64,000 nucleotides of DNA from the NCBI GenBank assembly GCA_947089905.1, contig CAMUMG010000006.1, positions 99,417-163,416 of the forward strand, written 5' to 3'. Both the position numbers and the translations under genes were made by a program. This stretch comes from an uncultured Lachnospiraceae bacterium (GTDB lineage Bacteria; Bacillota; Clostridia; Lachnospirales; Lachnospiraceae). This document shows positions 8,583 to 15,804 of this stretch, in pieces. The notes under the pieces were generated by a model that made no database searches, was not told the origin of the DNA, and saw only the letters and a list, made by a program, of their open reading frames with translations. Positions within the stretch are counted from its first letter, which is position 1. Each line of letters begins with the position of its first letter.

Positions 8583-8881
8583 TCTGTCTTTTTTTCTGGC
8601 TGCAATAGTACCTCATCAGGATATACCAGCCCTAAATATTGTCTTGCTACATCTTCTATAAAACGTTTCGTTTGAACGTATGCCTTTTTTTGATCTAAAT
8701 CTTTACTACGTTCCTTTTCATCTAAAATAGAAAGTTCTAGTTCTTGTTTTTTTTCTAACTTTTTATTATATTCTGCCTCTAATTGTATACGCCGATAGCC
8801 GACTACGCTGCAGATACAAAGAACAAGTACTGCAATAATACGTAGTTCGGCTTTTCTTTTCTTTCGCTTTGACTTTGCCAT
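8579..8881 (-). CDS. divIC: DivIC/FtsB-like septum formation initiator
   Basis: A 100-residue bitopic division protein. A basic N-terminus precedes one membrane segment at about residues 12-26. A coiled coil then spans about 30-65, and the C-terminal part has the family pattern RFIEDVARQYLGLVYPDEVLL. DivIC partners FtsL and DivIB in the divisome on the outer face of the membrane. The position directly downstream of yabQ is as in B. subtilis. The ATG has AGGAGG upstream. Its stop overlaps that of the convergent phosphatase gene, and I see no terminator between them. Confidence 0.9.
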   Translation of the reverse strand: MAKSKRKKRKAELRIIAVLVLCICSVVGYRRIQLEAEYNKKLEKKQELELSILDEKERSKDLDQKKAYVQTKRFIEDVARQYLGLVYPDEVLLQPEKKTD

Positions 8882-8943
8882 AATATCCTCCTGTATAACT
8901 ACAAACTTTCTATTTCTTATTTTACCTTTTTTTTAGGAAAAAT

Positions 8944-9591
8944 TCAATCTAATTCTTTATCCTGTTTCTTCTGCTTTTTCTGTTGTTTTACTTGTTCTTT
9001 TTGTTGTTTTACTTGTTCTTTTTGTTGTTTTACTTGTTCTTTTTGTTGTCTTAATTCCTCTTTCTTCTGCTTTTTTTGTTGTTTTACTTGTTCTTTTTGT
9101 TGTCTTAACTGTTCTATTTTTTCTTCCTTTTTCCTTTGTTTTTCTTCACGAACTACTCTCTTTTTTTCACACTGTTTAGAATATACAGTTGCTATCTTTT
9201 TATATAGTGCTTTACATTTTAATACTAAAAAACGAATTGGATAGGTTAATCGAAAGAAAAAACGGTAAATCAAATGTCCTGTTTTATGTAACAGATTTGT
9301 GACACTTCGAACATAGAGTTCACTTAAAAAAGAATAATACAACCACATTCCAAATGCCATTCCTAGCACTGCATACCCTCTAATTGTTCCATAATTTTTT
9401 TCATAGATCATACGAAAGGCAAGAATTCCTGCAGCACCCCAAAATAAAATGTCCTCTGCTGCAATCGCTATCCACCTATGTACAATAACACGCCTTAAAA
9501 TTCGGAAGATATCATAGCAGAATAAAAAGGCAACTCCTAAAAGAAAAGAAGACAGAAAATATTCTGCCTCCGGAAAAATATCCGTGTTCAT
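8944..9591 (-). CDS. yabQ: Spore cortex protein YabQ with repeat-expanded C-terminal tail
   Basis: YabQ is a sporulation membrane protein needed for spore cortex formation in B. subtilis. Residues 1 to about 125 hold several membrane segments (about 10-28, 42-60, 70-90). From about residue 130 the chain becomes a highly charged Lys/Gln/Glu tail. It contains heptads KEQVKQQ repeated in tandem, encoded by perfect 21-bp DNA repeats. The family's usual tail is shorter, so the length difference is due to repeat expansion. AGGAGG precedes the ATG. It is in the rqcP-yabP-yabQ-divIC series. Confidence 0.9.
   Translation of the reverse strand: MNTDIFPEAEYFLSSFLLGVAFLFCYDIFRILRRVIVHRWIAIAAEDILFWGAAGILAFRMIYEKNYGTIRGYAVLGMAFGMWLYYSFLSELYVRSVTNLLHKTGHLIYRFFFRLTYPIRFLVLKCKALYKKIATVYSKQCEKKRVVREEKQRKKEEKIEQLRQQKEQVKQQKKQKKEELRQQKEQVKQQKEQVKQQKEQVKQQKKQKKQDKELD
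8981..9097. repeat. 21-bp tandem repeats inside yabQ
   Basis: Three perfect head-to-tail copies at 8981-9001, 9002-9022 and 9023-9043, and a fourth identical copy at 9077-9097 after a diverged 33-bp spacer. Each encodes the heptad KEQVKQQ. The length is a multiple of three, so copy-number change would keep the frame. Confidence 0.95.
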
Positions 9592-9606
9592 CCTCTAGCC
9601 TCCTGT

Positions 9607-9897
9607 CTACTGAAACAGTCTGCTCAGTATAGATTCCCCATTCTTTGTATGCCCTTTGCGTTCTGTATAAATTAGACTATCAATTCGACCTGTAATATCT
9701 ACTTCTCCTTTTTCTAAGGTCAGTCGTCCTACATGTAGTTGTGCTCCTCGGATTACCAAAATTCCCATTTCTGTATCTAAAATGATCTCCTGTTCGTCAA
9801 AGGAACGGACATCCTTAACACCGGTAATCTCCGCCGATTTTCTTGCATTCATATTAATTCGATGAGACCTTATTGCCTGTGATGTTCTCTCCTCCAT
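9607..9897 (-). CDS. yabP: Sporulation protein YabP
   Basis: YabP is a small sporulation protein encoded with YabQ and needed for cortex assembly. The 96-residue product has the family core ITGVKDVRSFDEQEIILDT and GAQLHVGRLTLEKGEVDITG, ending in the region KNGESILSRLF. The frame is open from 9936, but the ATG at 9897 has GGGAGG five bases upstream, and the possible sigma-E -10 at 9935-9942 would make the longer start impossible. It sits 60-90 bp after rqcP and just before yabQ. Confidence 0.92.
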   Translation of the reverse strand: MEERTSQAIRSHRINMNARKSAEITGVKDVRSFDEQEIILDTEMGILVIRGAQLHVGRLTLEKGEVDITGRIDSLIYTERKGHTKNGESILSRLFQ

Positions 9898-9934
9898 TGC
9901 TGCCTCCCTGACGGAACAATAATTTTCCAATATC

Positions 9935-9963
9935 ACTATATGCCAAAGAATTCAAAATCATTC
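9935..9963 (-). promoter_or_regulatory. Candidate sigma-E promoter of yabP-yabQ
   Basis: Minus strand CATATAGT at 9935-9942 resembles the sigma-E -10 (CATACAAT), with GAATGATT 13 bp upstream as a weak -35. Transcription would start near 9928, about 30 bp before the yabP ATG. yabP is sigma-E controlled in B. subtilis; here the match is partial. Confidence 0.4.
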
Positions 9964-9990
9964 CCGACAGGAAAGAGCAATTTTTCACTT

Positions 9991-10230
9991 CTATAGATAA
10001 CGGAATAACTCTTTTGCTTCCTCTTTTTTCGTTGTTTCCTGAACATCCACAACTTCTACCTTTACTGCCTTTGTTCCAAATCCAATTTCAATAATATCTC
10101 CTGCTTTTACACTTGCAGATGCCTTTGCAGGTTTCCCATTAATCGTTACTCTGCCCGCATCACATGCTTCATTGGCAACAGTACGCCGTTTTATTAATCT
10201 TGACACTTTTAAAAACTTATCTAATCTCAT
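9991..10230 (-). CDS. rqcP: S4-domain RNA-binding protein RqcP (YabO/HslR family)
   Basis: The whole 79-residue protein is one S4 RNA-binding domain: MRLDKFLKVSRLIKRRTVA at the start, then GRVTINGKPAKASASVKAGD. In B. subtilis the orthologue YabO (RqcP) stabilises P-site tRNA during RqcH-driven alanine tailing on stalled 60S-equivalent subunits. The identity rests on length and on position upstream of yabP. TAGGAG precedes the ATG. It follows the hup terminator, so it may depend on read-through or on its own unseen promoter. Confidence 0.9.
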   Translation of the reverse strand: MRLDKFLKVSRLIKRRTVANEACDAGRVTINGKPAKASASVKAGDIIEIGFGTKAVKVEVVDVQETTKKEEAKELFRYL

Positions 10231-10267
10231 AAACTTCTCCTATCTTCTGAATAACAAAAGATCCTGA

Positions 10268-10305
10268 GAAAAAAGGCTGTCCTGAAGAATTCTCCAAAAC
10301 AGCCT
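10268..10305 (-). terminator. Intrinsic terminator of hup
   Basis: On the minus strand, AGGCTGT and ACAGCCT form a 7-bp stem around an 18-nt loop and are followed by a T6 tract, 32 bp after the hup stop. Confidence 0.8.
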
Positions 10306-10336
10306 ACCGTACTTTTCTGATATCAATAAAATTATC

Positions 10337-10612
10337 TTACTGATTGATCAGATCTTTTAACGCCTTGCCAGCTTTGAATTTTGGTGCTTTAGAAGCAGCA
10401 ATTTCAATCGTCTGTTTCGTGCGTGGATTTCTTCCGGTTCTCGCAGGTCTTTCTGAAACTTCAAATGTTCCAAAACCAACTAATTGAATTTTCTCACCCT
10501 TTACCAATTCCTCTGTAACAACATCAATAAATGCTTTTAATGCCTTTTCACTGTCCTTTTTGGATAATTCTGACTTCTCAGCCATTGCTGCTACTAATTC
10601 CGCTTTGTTCAT
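10337..10612 (-). CDS. hup: DNA-binding protein HU
   Basis: A 91-residue nucleoid protein of the HU/IHF family that bends and compacts DNA as a dimer. The family signature GFGTFEVSERPARTGRNP, the beta-arm with its Pro, lies at about residues 46-63. The start MNKAELVAAMAEKSELSKKD is typical. It has a consensus promoter upstream and its own terminator, so it is probably a single-gene, highly expressed unit, placed next to rqcP as in many Clostridia. Confidence 0.97.
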   Translation of the reverse strand: MNKAELVAAMAEKSELSKKDSEKALKAFIDVVTEELVKGEKIQLVGFGTFEVSERPARTGRNPRTKQTIEIAASKAPKFKAGKALKDLINQ

Positions 10613-10671
10613 GGATATAATCCTCCTCTAAGCATATAGTTCAAGATCAAGATGTTAATTCATACAGTATA

Positions 10672-10700
10672 TTTATAAACTGATTATACCATTTTGTCAA
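10672..10700 (-). promoter_or_regulatory. Sigma-A promoter of hup
   Basis: Minus strand TTGACA (10695-10700) and TATAAA (10672-10677), spaced 17 bp. The start point is about 10665, 50 bp before the hup ATG. Confidence 0.85.
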
Positions 10701-10798
10701 GAAATTTTGCTGATTTCCTTTGTAAAATCCACACTTTTTAAGTACTTCTTCTCATTTGATATAAGATTTGGACCGGATTCTACATAAACCGTCTTTTC

Positions 10799-12313
10799 CT
10801 ATAAAAATTCTTCTTCCTGAACAAAAGATCGAATTTCTTCTGACAGTCTTTTCCTTCGCTCATACATCAATAAACTTCTTGCATACGTATCATATCGTTC
10901 ACATCCATAATCTCTCAAAAATCTCATACTAAATGGATTTATCGTTAGTTGTGTTACAAAAATAACCATCTCCTGACCTTCTCCAAACGTCTTCTCCATA
11001 AAATCAAAAGCATACTCCAATTTTTTTAACATGAATTCTGCAATCTTTTCTACTTCTTCTTGATCTTGATAAAATAGTTCTCTTATTCTTGTAAATCCTG
11101 CCTCTGCCTCTGAAATATGTTCCTTCTTTAACTGTTGCGAAAACTCTTCCAGACGTTCTAGCATACGAATTTGTGCAGCTTCTTCTTCTTTCTCTAAGCC
11201 CGCAGACGCTTTTCTTTTTCTCAATCTCTCTCTTTCTTCTCTGTTTATACTCTCTAGCTGACCTTGGGCGTCTAAATCCTGTTTTTTATATCTCTTTAAT
11301 GCCTGATATAGGGCATCTAGTGTATATCCTTGAAAATAAAGTTTAGCAAAACCCTGAAATAGTGCACTAGATAATAAATTAGTAAAACTCAATTTTTCGT
11401 CAAATGTCGCGTCTTTTAATTGTTGTATCCTATCTTCTCGAATGATACCATCTAAAATTTCAGGAATTTGATAATCTTTTTTGTACTTTTGATATAATTC
11501 ATAATAAAGAGAAAAATCTCCTGCAATCTCTTGATCTTGCAAATATTGTTCCACTACAAAACGCGTTATTGGAATCTGTAACTCTTCGTATACATACAGC
11601 AGTCGAGATAGATCTTCCCAACTTCTAGCTGTCACAAATTTCATTCCCTGTGCAGCAGTTTTTATTTGATAAAAATTTTCCTGCTTTATCTCCAAATAGG
11701 AAAGAATAGAATCATGAACTTGATGTCCATAGGCATATTCTTTCCAAACATCAAAGTCTTCTTCGATATTTAATATTCTAACTCGATCTAATGTAACAAT
11801 ATCAAATTCCCGAACTGATTTATTATACTCTGGGGGATTACCTGCTGCAGCAATAATCCAACCATCAGGGACTTTATGTCCTCCAAATGTTTTCTTTTGC
11901 AGAAATTGGAGCATAGTCGGAGCTAGTGTTTCAGATACACAGTTAATTTCATCAATAAATAAAATTCCTTCTTTTTTTCCCGTTTCCTCTATTTTTTTAT
12001 AAACAGATGCAATAATCTCGCTCATAGTATATTCTGTAATGGAAAATGTTTTTCCATCAAATATTTCCTGTTTAATTATTGGCAGTCCTACTGCACTCTG
12101 TCTTGTGTGATGAGTCATAGTATAAGCAACCAATCCAATCTCACATTCTGCTGCCACCTGATCCATAATAGCAGTCTTTCCAATTCCCGGTGCTCCTATT
12201 AATAAGAGAGGACGTTTACTAAATTCAGGGATTCGATAAAACCCCATCTCATCTTTTTTTAAATAGGCATGAACGGTATTTTTTAACTCTTCCTTTGCCT
12301 GCTTAATATTCAT
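10799..12313 (-). CDS. MoxR-type AAA+ ATPase
   Basis: A 504-residue AAA+ protein. Walker A GAPGIGKT is at about residues 40-47 and Walker B ILFIDEINCV near 115, followed by sensor segment IIAAAGNPP. The C-terminal half is helical and charged. MoxR ATPases act with VWA-domain partners as chaperones that insert metals or remodel complexes. The partner gene lies directly upstream, overlapping by 11 bp. The ATG at 12313 is nine bases after AGAAAGG; the longer TTG start at 12322 would touch that site. The client is unknown. B. subtilis also has a VWA gene (yabS) in this neighbourhood, but I do not claim orthology. Confidence 0.85.
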   Translation of the reverse strand: MNIKQAKEELKNTVHAYLKKDEMGFYRIPEFSKRPLLLIGAPGIGKTAIMDQVAAECEIGLVAYTMTHHTRQSAVGLPIIKQEIFDGKTFSITEYTMSEIIASVYKKIEETGKKEGILFIDEINCVSETLAPTMLQFLQKKTFGGHKVPDGWIIAAAGNPPEYNKSVREFDIVTLDRVRILNIEEDFDVWKEYAYGHQVHDSILSYLEIKQENFYQIKTAAQGMKFVTARSWEDLSRLLYVYEELQIPITRFVVEQYLQDQEIAGDFSLYYELYQKYKKDYQIPEILDGIIREDRIQQLKDATFDEKLSFTNLLSSALFQGFAKLYFQGYTLDALYQALKRYKKQDLDAQGQLESINREERERLRKRKASAGLEKEEEAAQIRMLERLEEFSQQLKKEHISEAEAGFTRIRELFYQDQEEVEKIAEFMLKKLEYAFDFMEKTFGEGQEMVIFVTQLTINPFSMRFLRDYGCERYDTYARSLLMYERRKRLSEEIRSFVQEEEFL

Positions 12314-13646
12314 CTGTTTCAACCTTTCTATTTACTTCTAATGCTTCTTTGTCTAAAATAAATTGGATTGCCCAAGAAGGTAGAGTTACATCAAAATGAT
12401 CTTCTCGATAAAGTAAAAATGCTGTTTCATAGGGAGGGCGTTTTTCTGGAAATTTTCCATATCCATCTGTAAAGTAAAGCAAACCCTTTAACTTTGTAAT
12501 GATTCCATCTTCTCTTAATCGATCTAAATATTCAAATGCAGGACAAAAGTCTGTTCCTCCCATTCCTCGAATTGTAACCTCTTTCATAAATAGATCTAAT
12601 TCTTCCTTTGATGTGATGATAGTATGTGACTGGACTGTAGCGTCACACTGAATCAAATGAATTTTCATCTTTTTAAAAAAACTTTCTCTGCTTTTTAAAA
12701 TAGAATAGGTTTCTGAAAGAAAACGTTTTACTATATCCTCTGGACACGATCCAGAAGTATCTATTATAATAGCAAATTCCTCAATCTTTTTTTCTTCTTT
12801 ATATTCTAATGATTCCATTAATGGAAGATTTCCATAATGAGAAAGTCCAAACGTATAAAATCCAAGATCAAACTCCTCTTCATCACTATGAAGTTCTTCT
12901 CTCCAGACTGCAAACTGTCTTAAAAATTCAGAATATTTTTTCCTTTCTCTATATTGTATAGATAGTAAAAGCTCAAGCGTTCCTTTACAATCTCCTGCTT
13001 TTTTTATAAAGGTTTCCAAATTCGTTTTCATTGACTGTCCAAGCTTTTTCCAATGATTATTAACTAGAGACGATAAATTAGAATCTGTATTTGTATCTTC
13101 CTTTTGCTTTGTTTTCCAAAAGCTATGATCATCTACTGTAAATTCCTTTCTCCACTGTTCTATCTTCTCTTTTTCTATTGGGCAATTCCAAAGTATATGG
13201 TAAATTCTTTCCGCCGTCAATACCTTTTGTTTTTTAGAGAGCCATTCATAACATTCTTTTCGAATATCTGAAATAATACGAATCGTGGATGGATTTTCTA
13301 AACTGTCAATAATAGATTCCACCGCAATATCACAGGCTAAATCCCAATCTTCTTCTCTTAACTTTTCTTTTGTCCAAAGATGTTGAAAAATACAGTGAAA
13401 AATAAGATGTAGATATAGACGATTTACTAATACCGGATTTTCTTGATATTTTTGAATTAAAAAATTAGGATGAAAATAAAGTTTTTCTCCATCTGTTCCC
13501 GCTAAAAAAGTGGAAAGCATTTTTTGATAAGCCAAAGTATGAAAAGACGCATCTAAAAAACGCATTTCTAAATATAGTTCATCTCTTGATATTTCTAAAA
13601 TACGTTTTCCTAACTCTTCTGCCTGCCATCCAGCTCTCTTCTTCAT
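12303..13646 (-). CDS. VWA-like/DUF2201-type metallopeptidase-fold protein, partner of the MoxR ATPase
   Basis: A 447-residue cytoplasmic protein. The N-terminal half resembles the putative metallopeptidase domain that precedes VWA-like domains (LAYQKMLSTFLAGTDGEKLYF; HLIFHCIFQHLW holds the His residues, though no strict HExxH is seen). The C-terminal third is a VWA fold with a full MIDAS: DTSGS, the Thr in GGTDFCPAFEY, and the Asp in YFTDGYG. It is the first gene of a two-gene unit with the MoxR ATPase. The pair probably forms a metal-dependent ATPase complex; the target is not visible. Confidence 0.82.
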   Translation of the reverse strand: MKKRAGWQAEELGKRILEISRDELYLEMRFLDASFHTLAYQKMLSTFLAGTDGEKLYFHPNFLIQKYQENPVLVNRLYLHLIFHCIFQHLWTKEKLREEDWDLACDIAVESIIDSLENPSTIRIISDIRKECYEWLSKKQKVLTAERIYHILWNCPIEKEKIEQWRKEFTVDDHSFWKTKQKEDTNTDSNLSSLVNNHWKKLGQSMKTNLETFIKKAGDCKGTLELLLSIQYRERKKYSEFLRQFAVWREELHSDEEEFDLGFYTFGLSHYGNLPLMESLEYKEEKKIEEFAIIIDTSGSCPEDIVKRFLSETYSILKSRESFFKKMKIHLIQCDATVQSHTIITSKEELDLFMKEVTIRGMGGTDFCPAFEYLDRLREDGIITKLKGLLYFTDGYGKFPEKRPPYETAFLLYREDHFDVTLPSWAIQFILDKEALEVNRKVETDEY

Positions 13647-13690
13647 ACATATCTCCTTTTCAAATGTTTTAATACTTATAAACTATAAAT

Positions 13691-13740
13691 AAAAAAGAGT
13701 AATCATATAGAAACAATATGTTCCTGATTACCCTTTTTTA
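13691..13740. terminator. Bidirectional terminator after fliS
   Basis: Arms rich in A and T around GTAATCA/TGATTAC form a stem with A-run on one side and T-run on the other. On the minus strand it ends the DUF6240-flagellin-fliS unit, 12 bp past the fliS stop. Confidence 0.8.
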
Positions 13741-13751
13741 TTAAAAATAGA

Positions 13752-14231
13752 TTAAGCTAAAAATCCTCGATTTATTTCATTTGGATCGATATATGATTCA
13801 TTTAAAGTCCCTTTTCCATAAGTAAGTCCTGCATAAAGCTGTTGTGTATTTTGCATTACTGGACCAGAGTGATCGAGTAGACTAATTTCTTTAAATGTCC
13901 TTCTGAGCGTTTCAATAACAGAAGTAGCCCCATCTAACGCTTGAGGCTCTTTATGAAATTGTGCTCGAATTATCTTTTTATTAACAAAAGAATACAGGCT
14001 TAATAAATCGTGAGAAATCGGAATACTAAAATCTAATGCTCCAATCAATTCATTTAAAAATCTTAATGCGTGTTTTAGTTCCTTTTCATATAATTCTCTG
14101 TCTTCTCTCTCAAATGCTGTTTTTGCAGAGCGGAAGTCTTCCAAAATAATTTCATAAGTAATTACTACTAACTCTGTTCTGGAAGCCTGTGTTACACGCC
14201 TTGCAAAATCTTGGGCTAGTTCCCGATCCAT
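13752..14231 (-). CDS. fliS: Flagellar chaperone FliS
   Basis: FliS binds the C-terminus of unpolymerised flagellin in the cytoplasm and hands it to the export apparatus. The 159-residue helical protein has the family layout: LVVITYEIILEDFRSA at about 22-37, ELKHALRFLNELIGALDFS, and LLSLYSFVNKKIIRAQ. It is somewhat longer than Bacillus FliS (133), with a C-terminal extension (LTYGKGTLNESYIDPN). It lies 34 bp downstream of flagellin, in the usual hag-fliS order. AGGAG precedes the ATG. Confidence 0.85.
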   Translation of the reverse strand: MDRELAQDFARRVTQASRTELVVITYEIILEDFRSAKTAFEREDRELYEKELKHALRFLNELIGALDFSIPISHDLLSLYSFVNKKIIRAQFHKEPQALDGATSVIETLRRTFKEISLLDHSGPVMQNTQQLYAGLTYGKGTLNESYIDPNEINRGFLA

Positions 14232-14265
14232 CCTTTTACTCCTTTTTGTGGTTTTATATCTCTAA

Positions 14266-15795
14266 TTAACCCTGAATCAAAGACAAAATTGTCTGAGGAC
14301 GTTCATTTGCCTGTGCCAACATAGCAGTATTTGCCTGTACTAATACATTCTTTTGTGTATAGGTTGCCATTTCCTCTGCCATATTGGTATCTTCAATTCT
14401 AGACAGTGACTCGGTAATATTTTCAGAAGAAACATCCAGATTTGCAATGGCATGATCCAAACGATTTTGATATGCACCCAATTTTGCACGAACAGAGGAT
14501 ACTTGTTGAATTGCAAGATCCAAAGTAGCAATCGCTCTTTGTGAGCCTGCTTCTGTACCTAAATTTAAGTTTTCAATTCCAAGTGTTTCTGGATCTACTT
14601 TTGGAATTCTTACTATCATTGTCTGTCCTTCATTTGCTCCAATCTGTAAATCCATTGGTCCAGCTTCTAATAAATTAACTGTTACATCTATTTCCTCTGA
14701 AGCCCCCGGTTCTGACTGTTCTGTTGTTCCTGTCGCATCAATTCCATTATAATCTGTATTAGCAGCCCCAGCCTCTGACCGAAGCTTTATTTCAAATCCA
14801 TCCAGATCCGAAATAGTAATAATATTTCCGCTTGTAGAAACAGTTGCTGAATTTTTGAATCCACCAACTAATTCTGCCTTTGCATCAACGCCCTTTGCAC
14901 TTGCTCCTTCAAAATTAAGACCAAAGACTGTACTTAGTGCCTGACTGTTACAATGTATTTCAATACTTTCACTAGAACCATATTCTTTTGTCATAAACAC
15001 CAAAGGTCCATCTCCTAAAGTTACTGGCTCATAAAAAGCATAGTCAGCACTTGATGGATTCCCGTCCGCCATTTCTTCTCCTGGTCCTAAATAATTTCCA
15101 GCAAATACTCTTACATTCATGGTGTCACATGTACTCTTTAACTTTTGAAATACCTGTTCATAAGTATCTGTACTTGAAACTTCTACATCTAGTCCATTAA
15201 TATTAATCTTTCCACCTACTCCGATTTGATCTTCCTTAGCACCAGTAAAATCCTCGCATACTAATACTGCCTGTCTTGCATCTTGTGTTACTTTAATATT
15301 ATAGTCTTTTATTTCTACCTGATCTGTCTGAGAAATAACCTGTAATTGCTCATGGCTAGAATAGCTTTTACAATCAATATTTCCATCTAACAGTGTCTTT
15401 GTATTATATTCCGTTGTATTAGAAATACGTAAAATCTCATTGCGTAATTCCTCAATTTCCTGCTGAATCGCCTGCCTGTCCTCATCTGTATTTGTTCCAT
15501 TTGCCGACTGTACCGCAAGTTCTCTCATTCTTTGTAACATGGTTTCAACCTCATTGAGTGCACCTTCTGCGGTCTGAATCACAGAGATACCATCGGAAGC
15601 ATTTCTGGAAGCCTGATCAAGTCCTGCAATCTGAGTTCTCATTTTTTGTGAAATTGCCATTCCAGCAGCATCGTCTGCTGCATGATTAATTCGATAACCA
15701 CTGGAAAGTCGCTCCAAACTCTTATCCAACATTGAATTATTTTTTCCCAATGTATTATTTGCTCTTAATGCTGCTATATTATGATTAATTCTCAT
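14266..15795 (-). CDS. hag: Flagellin
   Basis: The filament subunit, 509 residues. The N-terminal D0/D1 region (MRINHNIAALRANNTLGKN, LSSGYRINHAADDAAGMAI) and C-terminal D1/D0 (MLAQANERPQTILSLIQG) are highly conserved. The segment LQRMRELAVQSANGTN matches the TLR5-recognised stretch of other flagellins. A central insert of about 230 residues (about 165-400) forms the variable outer domains, with Flagellin_IN-like pieces. AGGAGG overlaps the stop codon of the preceding gene, so translation is coupled to it, nine bases apart. No separate promoter was found in the gap. Confidence 0.97.
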   Translation of the reverse strand: MRINHNIAALRANNTLGKNNSMLDKSLERLSSGYRINHAADDAAGMAISQKMRTQIAGLDQASRNASDGISVIQTAEGALNEVETMLQRMRELAVQSANGTNTDEDRQAIQQEIEELRNEILRISNTTEYNTKTLLDGNIDCKSYSSHEQLQVISQTDQVEIKDYNIKVTQDARQAVLVCEDFTGAKEDQIGVGGKININGLDVEVSSTDTYEQVFQKLKSTCDTMNVRVFAGNYLGPGEEMADGNPSSADYAFYEPVTLGDGPLVFMTKEYGSSESIEIHCNSQALSTVFGLNFEGASAKGVDAKAELVGGFKNSATVSTSGNIITISDLDGFEIKLRSEAGAANTDYNGIDATGTTEQSEPGASEEIDVTVNLLEAGPMDLQIGANEGQTMIVRIPKVDPETLGIENLNLGTEAGSQRAIATLDLAIQQVSSVRAKLGAYQNRLDHAIANLDVSSENITESLSRIEDTNMAEEMATYTQKNVLVQANTAMLAQANERPQTILSLIQG

Positions 15796-15804
15796 GCTGT
15801 CCTC

